Of a DNA stretch of 64,000 nucleotides, positions 21,204 to 32,100 are shown piece by piece (position 1 is the stretch's first letter; the number at the start of each line of letters is the position of its first letter). The notes beneath the pieces were generated by a model. The model was not told the origin of the DNA. It saw nothing but the letters and a program-made list of their open reading frames with translations, and ran no database searches. This DNA comes from Tricholoma matsutake (taxonomy: Eukaryota; Basidiomycota; Agaricomycetes; Agaricales; Tricholomataceae), in the NCBI GenBank assembly GCA_026075535.2, contig AP026549.1, positions 5,394,001-5,458,000 on the forward strand. Reading direction: 5' to 3'. The position numbers and the translations under genes are program-made.

Positions 21204-21764
21204 CAAGTGGAGTTGAGACAGATAACACAGGAAGGGATGTGGGTTGTTGTTCCTGATGTAAAAGTAATCTTGATGGAGACTGTAAAAGTGTCTCACATAA
21301 CAGACTGGAAGAATATAGTCTTTCTTTTTCTTAATCCATTCAATGTCTTCATCAAACGATACTGCAGCATCATATCGGCCTTTGTCAGTCCACTCTCCTT
21401 GTTCATAAACAGATATTTGAGGGTTGGTTTCTATCATGGGATTATTGCAAACAATAATAGACATGCATCAAGGGTCCATACTTTCAATCAGAGACCACTT
21501 TGCAGCAATAGATTTGAGGACGGTTGCCATAGAAAACTGAACATCAACTTTGAGCATATGGAACAGCTTGACTTTGAGAGAATCAACAGGTGAGTTATAA
21601 ATATGTACTTTTCCTGTCCTTAAAACTGGAGTCTCAAGATTGTTGTTGTCACCTGCATCAGCAAAATTGAAGATATTCCCAGTGGCATGTCCACACATAT
21701 GTCCACCAGTAGTGCGGGATGATCCATGGAGAGCAGGTGGTGAACTGAATAGTGGACTAGTCAT
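21204..21764 (-). pseudogene. Open stretch upstream of the KDZ remnant, unrecognised
   Basis: ATG at about 21764 opens 98 codons (MTSPLFSSPPALHGSS...), stop, and the same region continues as MSIIVCNNPMIETNP...EDIEWIKKKKDYILP. It could be the 5' part of the KDZ gene beyond the hAT insertion or an independent gene; I recognise no motif. The next 270 bp to 22040 show nothing. Confidence 0.3.
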
Positions 21765-22041
21765 ATGAACATCTATGGGTGTTTTACAATGCTAAAAAGC
21801 AAAAGCAGAAGTAAAGACCTCCTACCTGGATCTCGAAACCCTTTGGTTTGGACCATGGATGTTGCACCAGGAACAACTACAATGATACATTAAAAAGACC
21901 AAGTCATATTATTTTTTCATTACCTGTGTCACCCATCGAGGAGCCACCCAGCAAAAGATCTGATACAAATTCTAGACTTTAAATTACAACTACAACAAAT
22001 TAAAATACCTTTAGACCTAAGGGCTACTACATAGATGATGG

Positions 22042-22533
22042 TCAGAATGTAATAAGTAACAGAAAAAAAAGGGGGGGCTTGCCAGTCATTGTGGTACCCC
22101 CATTGTTGTTGTTGCCATCCCTGGCCTTCTCACTGCTAGTGGTGTTGACCTCCCCATCGATGGTGTTGGCATTGGTGTTGTCATCCATGGCCTTCCTGCT
22201 GCTGGTGTTGGTGGTGTCGGCCCCATCATTGGCATTGTCATTGGTGGTGTCATCACAGGTCTTGGGGCCTCCATTGTGGTTGTCATTGTCACCCCAGCCA
22301 TCCCCGTGGCTGGTGTCATCATTGGTGTTCATGTCGTCGACCTGGGCCTCTTCATTGTCATCGACCTGGGCCTCCTCCTCCTCCTCATTATTGTTGTTGT
22401 TGTTGTTATTGTTGTTGTTGTTGTTATTGTTGTTGTTGTTGTTATTGTTGTTGTTGTTGTTATTGTTGTTGTTGTTGTTATTGTTGTTGTTGTTGTTATT
22501 GTTGTTGTTGTTGTTATTGTTGTTGTTGTTGTT

Positions 22534-22565
<32 letters not shown>

Positions 22566-22965
22566 CAGCATTGGTGTTGTTGGCAGCCTTGCCATTGTTC
22601 TTGTCATCAGCCTTGCCATTGTCCTGGTTGTCGGCCTCCCCATCATTGTTGTTGTTGGCCACAGGCTCCCTGTTGCTCATGCTGTCGTCACTGCTGTTGT
22701 TGTTGCTGTACTGGCCCCCATCAGCCTTGTCCCTGTCATTTTTGTCCCTGGTCTCCTCTTCACTCTCCTTGCTGTCACTGGAGGGGGCCTGCTGTGCTCG
22801 GCATCGACCAGCAATGCCCTGACCAGGAGGAGGGGGCAGGAGACTTGCCTTGGCCAATTGAGCATGTTTGGGGGGGGCAATAGAGACTCTGCTCGCCTCG
22901 AGAGCGAGTTTGGCTCTATGAAAGAAAAAAAGAGTGAGAAAAGATGATAATAAAAAAAGAAACAT
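22042..22965 (-). CDS. Asn-rich low-complexity open frame
   Basis: The 307-codon frame starts at ATG 22965 and has a hydrophobic N-terminus, a Ser/Glu/Asp/Asn-rich middle with words such as GQGIAGRCRA, then about 60 Asn codons from a microsatellite, an acidic stretch and Gly/Asn/Thr repeats. The opposite strand is equally open because the repeat has no stops. This may be the tail of a transposon gene expanded by repeat slippage rather than a real protein. Coding status is doubtful. Confidence 0.2.
22383..22566 (+). repeat. TTG microsatellite with 18-bp higher-order unit
   Basis: (TTG)n interrupted by TTA every 18 bp (TTATTGTTGTTGTTGTTG), about nine units. On the minus strand it is a polyasparagine tract. 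Confidence 0.95.
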
Positions 22966-23145
22966 ACCTTAAAGGGGTGGCCAAAGCTGCACCCTGTCCT
23001 TTTGAGGTCCTGTAAAAGGAGTAGAATGTTAGTACCATAATAATGATAAAATGAAACATACCTTGAAGGGGCAGCCAAAGCCACACCCTGTCCTTTCAAG
23101 CCTTTTTTCAAGGTCCTGTAAAAGGAACAGAATGTTAGTACCATA
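22966..23145 (+). repeat. Tandem duplication of about 90 bp
   Basis: Two copies of AAACATACCTT(A/G)AAGGGG...CACCCTGTCCTTT...GGTCCTGTAAAAGGA..AGAATGTTAGTACCATA. The second has a short internal insertion. No gene is seen from here to 23500. Confidence 0.8.
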
Positions 23146-23504
23146 CTGACTGGATAAAAGAGCTGTGTTACTTACCTTTTACTACCTTTCCCCATCCCAG
23201 ACTGTTCCTCTTCTTCCTTCTCCTCATCTCACTTCACTTTCTTTGAGCTGTCGTTTTTGAGTGCTGACATGGCATGTAACTGTTTGTGGGTTCACGAACC
23301 CAATTTGGGTGGGGATTTGGATGGCAATGGGCTGGATCCCTTGTTGCATTGGTTGGCATGGGTGTTTGGCATGGTTTTTGATGGGGGTGGTTGGCGGATG
23401 GGGTCGTGATGTGTTGGTAGGTTGGGTTAATGTGGTGTGGTTGCATGTGAGAGTGTTTGTGACAACACATCACACAGCTGTGATGCGCTATGACTGATGA
23501 TGAT

Positions 23505-23992
23505 TTGTTACCACACACCTTAATTGGGTAATAAAGGTATTAAAGGGTAATAAGGGTATTAAATGTAGGTAGGAATAAGTGCTTGGTAGATCAGTGGTTA
23601 AGCGCATTGTTCTGTGTGTAGATCCATGTAGACCCAAGGTCAAGTGTTCAATTCCTGCTGTATGTGAAACTTTTATTTGGAAAAGCACATGCATTCTGGT
23701 TAGTCCAGTTATTCCAGTTAGTCCAGTTATTCCAGTTAGTCCAGTTATTCCAGTTAGTCCAGTTATTCCAGTTAGTCCAGTTATTCCAGTTAGTCCAGTT
23801 ATTCCAGCTGTAATGAGTCCAGTCAGATTCCAGGGATTCCAGGTGTAAATTCAATACTTATTCCAACTGGAATTGTGCTGCATAGGGAAAACTACATACA
23901 AAAAAAATTCCACTGGATTCCAGAAATTCCAGAAATTCTGGCCAGAATAACTGGAATCCAACTGGAATAGGTGGGGGAGTGTAATGTACTCA
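23505..23992 (+). repeat. tRNA-headed SINE-like repeat, copy A
   Basis: A tRNA-like head at about 23580-23660 has an A-box-like TAGATCAGTGGTTAAGC and a B-box-like GTTCAATTCC, internal Pol III promoter elements as in tRNA-derived SINEs. It is preceded by TTAATTGGGTAATAAAGGTA and followed by GTCCAGTTATTCCAGTTA minisatellite, then a tail of GGAATCCAACTGGAATAGGT ending GTGGGGGAGTGTAA. Copy B (24264-25075) is an inverted match over the whole unit. Confidence 0.65.
23697..23815 (+). repeat. 18-bp minisatellite in SINE copy A
   Basis: About six tandem copies of AGTTATTCCAGTTAGTCC. Copy B lacks the expansion. Confidence 0.95.
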
Positions 23993-24263
23993 CAGTTTTA
24001 TATTTAGAGGTGGAGCACCCCTTCCAACATCTACCCCTTGGTATGATGTCATTCAGCAGCCTTGATCTGCCTATCTCTGCCTTTTCTATTTTGAGATTAT
24101 TATTTGATTTTTTCAGTCTTCACATATACTGGGCATTGGCAAAGGGATCCTCAGAGTTTTCTCTTCAGATTTCCCTTTGCTAGGTGCGCCTCCAATCCCT
24201 GTAATATGTAGTATAATTTTAACTTTGTTTTTCCCTTTGCTAGAGGCTGAGGTTGCCCTTATA
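23993..24263 (+). repeat. Truncated copy of the 426-bp LTR family
   Basis: From TTTTATATTTAGAGG to TTGCCCTTATA it matches the 3' two-thirds of the solo LTRs at 24475 and 63531 but is more diverged. It fills the space between the two inverted SINE-like copies. Confidence 0.8.
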
Positions 24264-25075
24264 CAGAGTATGTTACACTCCCCCACCTATTCCAGTTGGA
24301 TTCCAGTTTGTCCGGCCAGAATTTCTGAAATTTCTGGAATCTGGTGGAATTTTTTTTGTATGTAGTTCTCCTATGCAGCACGATTCCAGTCGGAATAAGC
24401 ATCAAATTTACACCCAGAATCCCCAGAATCTGACTGGACTCATCACAACCAGACTAACTGGAATAACTGGAATGTGTAAGGGGACTAAGGGGGTGCCCTG
24501 TGTGTTTTTCCTATTTTTTATGTTCGTCCCATATTTTTCCCCACCTCATTTCCTTCTATTCTTCATTTTCTATGATTTTTCCGGATTTTATTACTAATTT
24601 TCCCTTGCTATCATGTTTGTATATGTTGACACTTTTATATTTAGAGGCGGAGTACCCCTTCCGACACATACCCCTTGGTATGATGTCATTCGGCGGCCTT
24701 GATCCGCCTATCTCCGCCTTTTTCTATTTTTAGGTTATATTTGATTTTTGTCGTCTTCACATATACTGGGCATCAGCAAGGGGATCCTTAGAGTTTTCTC
24801 TTCGGATTTCCCTTTGCTAGGTGCGCCCCCAATGCCTGTATTATGTAGTATAATTTTAACTTCGGATTTCCCTTTGCTAGAGGCTTAGGTTGCCCTTATA
24901 GAATGCACATGCTTTCCCAAATAATACTTCAACATACAACAAGAATTGAACACTTGACCTTGGGTCTGCACACATAACAGTGCACTTAACCACTGAGCTA
25001 CCAAGCAATTATTCTTCTACATACATTTAATACCTTTAATACCTTTATTACCCAACCAAGGTGCATAGTTAACCA
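24264..25075 (-). repeat. tRNA-headed SINE-like repeat, copy B, with nested LTR
   Basis: Inverted relative to copy A. The tail is at 24270-24474, the tRNA-like head at about 24915-25010 (on the minus strand GCTTGGTAGCTCAGTGGTTA and GTTCAATTC), and the outer TTGGGTAATAAAGGTATT near 25055. The solo LTR 24475-24900 is inserted in it with a GAATG duplication. Confidence 0.65.
24475..24900 (+). mobile_element. Solo LTR (426 bp)
   Basis: It starts TGTAAGGGGACTA and ends TTGCCCTTATA. The 5-bp duplication GAATG occurs at 24470-24474 and 24901-24905. The internal region is gone, so it is a solo LTR left by recombination. It is the same length as 63531-63956. Confidence 0.88.
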
Positions 25076-25745
25076 CAGCCATTAGCATACATGCATATTG
25101 CATGACACATGACACATGACTGCCAGCTCACAACCATCACCACCACCATCATCAATGCCACCTCCTCCTCCTCTCCACTTACCACCACCACTGTGTGTGC
25201 ACCTGCCACCAGCACTCCCATGCCCACTCCCACCATCACCACCACCCTCAAATGAGCTGACTGGATGGAATGCGGGCCCAAATGATGGCAACTGTCATTT
25301 GGGCCATAGATAAGTTTTTCTTTTTTTTCTTTTTTTGCTTTTTGTTTTATCAATCAACTAATTGTATTTTATTGCTTTTTAGGTTGTATACTACTGAGGA
25401 CAACCTGCCATGACAAAAAACATGCAACCCATGCCCACGCCCACCCAATCCCCTCCTCCCCATTCCAATGGGATGTGAGGCTGTTGACATGGGCTATGAG
25501 GGTGCAGAGGGATGCCAGGAGACCCCAGAAGGGGGGTACCTGCCTAGTAAGCACCCACCAACCTCCGTACTCATGCTATGTCGCACTGACGCACCCAAAC
25601 CCCCCCCCCCCCCCAAAAAAAAAAGATAGAAATCCAAACAGGGGACAACGGCGATCAATGACAACAAGCCACCCACCCCCAGCCTGCTCGTGGGGTGGAT
25701 CGTGGGTGGAATGACAGACAACACACCTAGCACAGCGGGGTCATG
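25076..25745. other. Low-complexity intergenic DNA
   Basis: It holds CCACCATCA-type short repeats (25130-25250), a T-rich tract (25318-25345), and a C run joined to an A run (25603-25624). No supported gene. Confidence 0.6.
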
Positions 25746-26013
25746 TCCCCTCCCCCTCCCCCACACTTTGCGTGGGGAGGGATGTTTTTTGTACTTTTAG
25801 TTATTTATTAGTACTGTGCCCCCCCACCCCCATTTTGCATGGGGGAGGGATTTCTTTCTTCATGTTTTTACCTCCCCCCTCGTGCCAAACATGAGGGGTT
25901 AGGTTTTTATGTATATAAATATCACTCCCTCCTGCATCTTGTGAGAGGGAGGATTTCTTGTTTATGTAATTACAATCATCCCCACTCCCTCACATTGAAT
26001 GTGAGGGATGTGG
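25746..26013. repeat. Array of five successive stem-loops
   Basis: Five C-rich/G-rich hairpins at about 25746-25791, 25818-25850, 25871-25902, 25924-25952 and 25981-26013 are separated by AT-rich spacers of 20-40 bp. Stems are 9-14 bp with loops near TTTG or CCAAA. Stem sequences differ between units while pairing is kept (for example CCCCCAT/ATGGGGG, CTCGTG/CATGAG, CCCTCACATT/AATGTGAGGG). Confidence 0.65.
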
Positions 26014-26103
26014 TTAATTAAAAAATTTTGATCTTAATTACTTCAAAAAAGTTAAGAGTTGTGAGTTTGAGTGTCATGAATAAACCTTATATTACTAACT
26101 AAT

Positions 26104-26345
26104 AATTCTCCTGTGGCTCAACTGGTTAAGCACACATGTTTGGTTTGTCATGTGATCACTCTCATCAAGATGCCTTGAGTTCAATCCTTACTCTACACAA
26201 ATATATTTTGTAGACACTTGACAACTTAAGACTTGAAATTTGACTATCCATTAGAGTATATACTCTAAGTCGAGCATCTGGAGTAACTGGATTCCAGTCA
26301 GAATAACTGGAATAACTGGAATCCAATTGGAATAGGTGGGGGAGG
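26104..26345 (+). repeat. tRNA-headed SINE-like repeat, copy C
   Basis: A different tRNA-like head (TGGCTCAACTGGTTAAGC ... TTGAGTTCAATCC, 26113-26195) is joined to the same tail as copies A and B (AATAACTGGAATCCAATTGG, ending GGTGGGGGAG). The head is not a mature tRNA: no clean cloverleaf could be drawn. Confidence 0.55.
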
Positions 26346-28194
26346 GTAAATTACAGCTTATACAACACAGATATAGACACATTAATGGGTGGTTTATATA
26401 CCCAAAGAGGCACATGGACCATTTGACATTAGTTGTGGAATGTGTGGTGGAGATAGGAAGGAAAAGTCAAATGGTGGAAAGAAAGGAAACAGTGTCACCT
26501 GTTGCAATGGTGCTTGGCTGGATGCTGATCTGATTTTGCGGGCTCAATTGGATCATCACTAAAACACCGTACCCATACCTGCATACACTGCCATGTGATC
26601 ACCACAGGTATCATCTTATCTTTTTATCCAACACCATAAGCAGGACATGCACTGAGGCTCATGGTAGAGATTGACCACTTTGGTGGGCCTCATCAGCAAT
26701 CTTACATGCCAAATCAGCTGGTAAAACTGATAGGCTGATGCCTTCAATTCCAGATTGCAGAGCTGAAAATGCCGTGCTCATAAGCTGTAACAATATGTAA
26801 GATAGGTTGGCAGATCAACAGGGTTACCATGTATTAAGTATCCTTTTGCTGTTAAGAAGTTGATCACTTGCTCCTTTGTCCATACATCAGTGGTTAGGCC
26901 TTCCACATTTTCTAGTTCTTTTTGTGTTTTTTTTAAATTGTTGCTGCACTTGTTTTTTTGTCTTGCCTGTGTGTGTGCAGGTTGAGACATGATGGTATGT
27001 AAGTTTTTAGGGTTCTGGAAGATGTATTATGACACTGTTCTATCCCTCCATTCTGTCTCCTTCTCTTTTCCTTTGGTTCTATAAACTGTGGGAATTATTG
27101 AGATGGTGGCAGTATGAGATCAAGGAATGTCCCCTCAGTCCTTGTATAAGCAACTCAGTCACTCAAGTATTATGCTAACTGTACCTAGAATATATGAGAT
27201 AAACTATAGGTACAGTAAGTAATTGGTCAAATAATAACCATAATGTAAATACTCACCTCAGTCCTTGTATAAGCAACTGAGGTGTCTAAACTACTGAGCA
27301 CAATATATATACATATCTAACAATACCATGAAACCATTCACAAAGGTATCCATTGAGCACACACATCAAATGGGTGCATGAAATATAGTGCATGCATCAC
27401 TCATGCTGAGACAGTTGCATCTAATGATGCAGTGGTGTTCCCCTCACAGTGTGATTCTCAACATCTTCAACATTGAGAGCATTTGAATCACAAAAATGAG
27501 CCAAGAAAAAGAAAGATATGCAGGCAAGGAAGATCAGAAGAGGTATATGGACTCTACTTGAGCCCAGTGGGTTCTCACATCATGAAGACAATGTTGGATA
27601 TCAGCACAGAAAACCACATGTCTAGCAAAAAAAACAGCCATTTTTGCAGAGAAATCATGTCATAACATAGTATCGCATACCATCAACATGCAAGCAAGGC
27701 ATGCTATAGTGTGTGGCTACTCTTTAGGGATGCATTGCATGAGCACAGCAGACAGAAAATATTATGATACATTGAGCACAGGAGCATAAAGAAATGGCCC
27801 TGCAAATAGAGAGCAGTGATATGAATCAGCCAACAAAAAATAGATTTCCAAGTTGGGAGTATTCCATTCAAGGAAAGCCACAAGAAGCAACAGGCACAAC
27901 TGAGAAACACACTCAGTTGCCAAGCATCAACAGTGTCATCACAGAGTGACATGAGCAAGACATAGACATGCCTCAAGAGACATCAAGGTATAGCAAAGCT
28001 ACAGAAGCATTTTGTGTGTGAGACACAAAAATGGGGTCAAACAGAACCCCCACAAAGATTGGCTCAGTTCAGCACACCAAGGTTTCACATGAAAGCTGGC
28101 ATGAAACACATGAGTGAAAAGGGAATAAGGCAGACATAAGCCACTTACACAAGAAGAAAAAGGTATTGTTTCAGAGCTGTACTAGTGATTCCTG
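26346..28194. other. Intergenic DNA without recognised gene
   Basis: A 70-codon minus-strand open stretch (26990-26778, with EGLTTDVWTKEQVINFLTAKGY) looks coding-like but I cannot name it. A phrase CCTCAGTCCTTGTATAAGCAACT is repeated at 27133 and 27257. Otherwise nothing recognisable. Confidence 0.4.
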
Positions 28195-28828
28195 ACCCAA
28201 CTTAGTGTTTAAGGGTCCAGTCCAGTTCGGTTTCTTGACCCAAAAACGTAAAGACTGCAACCTAAACCAGTCCAGGACCGACCCAGATACTGCTAGAACC
28301 AAACTGGACCACCTAGGACCAGTCCTTTCTGGTCAAAAGACTGAAAAAGACTGGTTAAGACTGGTTCAGACCAATGTTTTGTTGTGAAATTTGTCGTATT
28401 AATATAACCCATATGTATCTTAGCAAATACTACCTGGACCTTATAACCACTGTACAGATGGATAGACATTGTAATTCCCCATCATTCAGTCTAACTTTTT
28501 AAGACATTTCATCAAGATTTGACTTGGCTATGATCAATATAAAAATACATCTACTGAATGACTCATGCTGAACACCAAGAAATGTAATGTGACAACCATA
28601 AATTATGTGATGCATAGCATGCATTGACAAATGGTGGGAGTATTATTATACATGTTAGTCCTATGATCATTAATAGAATCAAGCAAATGATCAACATATG
28701 AGTAAGATGAAATGAAAATCAATCTGATACAACAAAATACTCATACAAAAATAGATTTGGTTATATCTTGCTCAATTCTTAACCATTTTTTATGAACCAG
28801 AGGTCGAATTCACTGGATTTCATGTGGG

Positions 28829-29100
28829 TGTTGGAGCAGACTATATACGCTGCACAGGGGAAGAGACTACATGTTCCTTACAACCTACCTGGGGTTTAGT
28901 TAGACTTACAGCTAGGGTTAGCAGAGGTAAGAACACTGTATTCCTACTACGGTACAGGTTCTCCTTATATACATAATATTAAGGATGTCACATGACTCGG
29001 GAATGTGTTTACCACATGTATGCACAGTAAGCACAGTAACATGCGTATGCTGCATGTATCGCCTCATGTATACAGCATGCATCAGGGATTAATTTCAACA
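28829..29100 (-). repeat. Copia 3' LTR (272 bp)
   Basis: Plus-strand reading starts TGTTGGAGCAGACT and ends AATTTCAACA. Four differences from 34247-34518, each a TG or CA where the partner has CG, or the reverse. Confidence 0.95.
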
Positions 29101-29110
29101 CCCCCCCTCA
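29101..29110 (-). promoter_or_regulatory. Copia polypurine tract
   Basis: On the minus strand, TGAGGGGGGG directly precedes the 3' LTR (TGTTGAAATT). Confidence 0.8.
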
Positions 29111-29132
29111 AACTGTACAGCGCTCTAAGCAG

Positions 29133-32100
29133 CTAAGTTTGAATCTCGAAAGTAATTCCGAGAGAGTCTCTAAATTTCCTGAATAGGATGGCGCCAAGGT
29201 TCTTTGTGAACATGTCAGCCGGATTATCACTTCCAGGAATGAAAACGACTGTGACTTTGTCATTTTCTATGCATTCACGGGTGTAGTGGTAGCGAATGTC
29301 TATATGTTTGGTCCTTCTTTCCTGAACTGGATTTGATCCAATAAAGATGGATCCTTGATTATCAGCACAGATTGGTACGCGCTTCAGTGTATATCCAAGT
29401 TCCTGGAATAAGGACTCTATCCACACTATCTGCCGACAAGTGTCGGAGAGAGCCATGTATTCGGCTTCTGTGGATGACAGTGCTACAGTTTTTTGTAAAT
29501 GGGACTGCCAGCACACAATGCCACTCGCCAGAGTAGCAAAGTAACCCGTTGTAGATCGGCGCTTGACTGTGTCAGCTGCCCAATCAGAATCTGTGAAGGC
29601 CTGTAGCCCCTCGGATTTCTCTCCATCATAGACCATACTGTACTTCTGGGTTCCCACCAGATAGCGCATTATGTACATTGCTTTGTCTAGATGTTCTTGG
29701 CTAGGATTAGCCGAGAATTGCGACATCTTGATTACCGCATAAGTGATATCAGGTCGCGTTCCGAGCATCAGATACAATAAAGATCCGATCACAGACTGAT
29801 ATTTTGATCTAAGCGCCGCGTTTGGCGTCGCTGTGTTCTCCGATGGTTTGTAGCCAGTCGGGAGCGGAGTGGGGGCAATCTTGGCATTTGTCATCTCGAA
29901 CCTCTCAAGCACTTTGGCGAGATATTCTGTTTGATCGAGTTTGACTTTTGCAGCGGTCTGGGTGACGCGCATGCCTAAGAATTTCGTGACTTTTTCAGTA
30001 CTATGGCACTCCCAATGCTTCAGGCAAGCATTCTTCTTTTCATCCACAAGTTTCTTGTTCTTGCCCATGAACAAGCCATCATCAACATAGACTAGCGCAA
30101 TAACGATGCTGCCTGTCTTAGGATCCTTATGTATGAAGATGCCAGCATCGGAGCTGGCGCGCACGAACCCAATGGTGTGCATAAATGCCTCTAGCTCTCT
30201 CCACCATGCTAGTGAAGCCTGTTTAAGGCCATACAATGCTCGGTGTAAGCGCATTACTTTGCGCTCTTTACCCTCGAGTTTGAAACCCTCGGGTTGATCC
30301 ATATAGATCTCCTCATCAAGTTTGCCGTATAAAAATGCGGTTTTTACATCTAGACCGGTCATATACATGCCTTCTAGAGATGCAAGGGCAAACATGAGGC
30401 GTACGGTCTCGTAGCGGACTACTGGTGAGAAAATCTCATCAAAGTCAACGCCTTCGACTTGTGAAAAGCCTTTGGCCACGAGTCTGGCTCGTTTTCTTCC
30501 ATCCGATTTCACAGAGAAAACCCATCTATTTTTGATCATTTTTCGATCATGTGGAAGATCGACGATGTCATAGACTTGTCGCTTGCGAAGAGCCTCTAAC
30601 TCTTCACGACAAGCCTGTTTCCACTCAAGTTGCTGCTGCCGGGGTAGGCGCACAATATCGCGAAATTGGTTTGGAACTAGGCTTTTTCCGCTTGATGGTG
30701 TGACTGCTTTTGACAACAGCCAGCGGATAAGCTCATCTCCACCTTCCTTGGTTATCTTTTTAATATAACCTGCTTCGTCCAGTTCCCCCATTGGGTAATC
30801 ATGTTCTTGATTATTGGAATCGGGCACACTCTCATGGGGTGCCGAACTCGGTCCAGTAACCGGTTCTTGCTGTTGAGGTCGTGGTCGTGTTCGGTTATGA
30901 TCCGAATCTTGACCCACAGACTTCTTCCAATATCGATCATGCGCAATGTCTCTTTCTATGTCAGAGGGGAGTCGCTGTTCTCCATAGGTATTGCCGGGAC
31001 GGTTTGGGATTTTCCTCTGCCTGCCTGATCGACGGGGCAATTGCTGCCATTCCTGTTGATCTTCACGTCTTGGACGAAAGTCCTCAGTGCTAACTGGAGG
31101 CGGCGGAGGAGGAGCGTTAGTCGCATCGTCATGCGCCTTTTGCTCGCTTGGTAAATCATCATCATCATCTTCTAATGATGGAGGAAGGGGCAGATTTTGT
31201 GGCAGTATAGGGTCATCGCCATCCGTTCCAGATGAGTGGTCGTCATCTTCTGGTTCTGGTGGAAAATCACCAAGGTCTGTCTTGGCAGGAGTTTTAGCTC
31301 CGGGACAGCATGGGAACATCGTTTCATCAAATAGTGCCATAGCACCAATGAATATTGCGCCGTTTTGTTGCATGAAACGATATGCTTTAATGCCATCTTC
31401 TACTCCAAGGTACATCATTAACTCCGATCGAGGAGACAATGTTGTTGGACGTTTTTCCTTTGGTAGATAGACATAAGCACCGCAACCGAAGACCTTCAGA
31501 TTGTTTAGATCTGGGCGGACCTTTGTCAGGTCCTCAAAAGGTGTCAGCCATTTCAGGCGCCTTATTGGGGTTCGGTTGTATAAATGTGTTGCATGTTCTA
31601 TGCAAAATTCCCACCATGATTGTGGTAGACAAGCGGTGAATCGCAGGGTTTGCGACTTTTCCATTATTGTCCTTATGGCGCGCTCTGCGCGCCCGTTCTG
31701 TTGATGAACGTGGGGTGCAGACATCTCTATTTTGATGCCTAAATCCTTGAGCTGTTTTTGTAGCTCACGATCCTTGAACTCCCCCCCTGGATCGACACGC
31801 CAGCGCTTGATTGTAGCGCCATATTGGGTCTTAGCCATTGCTAGAAATTGTCTAATCGCTGCAGCAGCGTCAGATTTCTTTCTGAGACATTGGACCCAAA
31901 TATGTGACGTTTTGTCATCCAGAAATACAATGAAGTATTTATGTTTGTGGTACGATTGTACCGGGAGTTCCTTTAGGTCGGAATGTATTAATTCAAAGGA
32001 TTTGTCAGCTCGTGAGTCTGACTCGGGAAAAGATTTTGAGGTCATTTTCCCTTCTGCACACCCTGGACATATAATTTTGTCTTTAGGAATAATTAAATTC

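Noticed and set aside
22079..22947. Long plus-strand Leu/Val frames
   Set aside because: Produced by the TTG microsatellite in other frames; pure low complexity.
23580..23660. tRNA gene
   Set aside because: A- and B-box-like words exist but acceptor and anticodon stems do not pair; it is a SINE head. The same applies to 24915-25010 and 26113-26195.
23697..23815. Short regularly spaced repeats resembling a CRISPR array
   Set aside because: The 18-bp units are contiguous with no unique spacers, and the genome is eukaryotic; it is a minisatellite.
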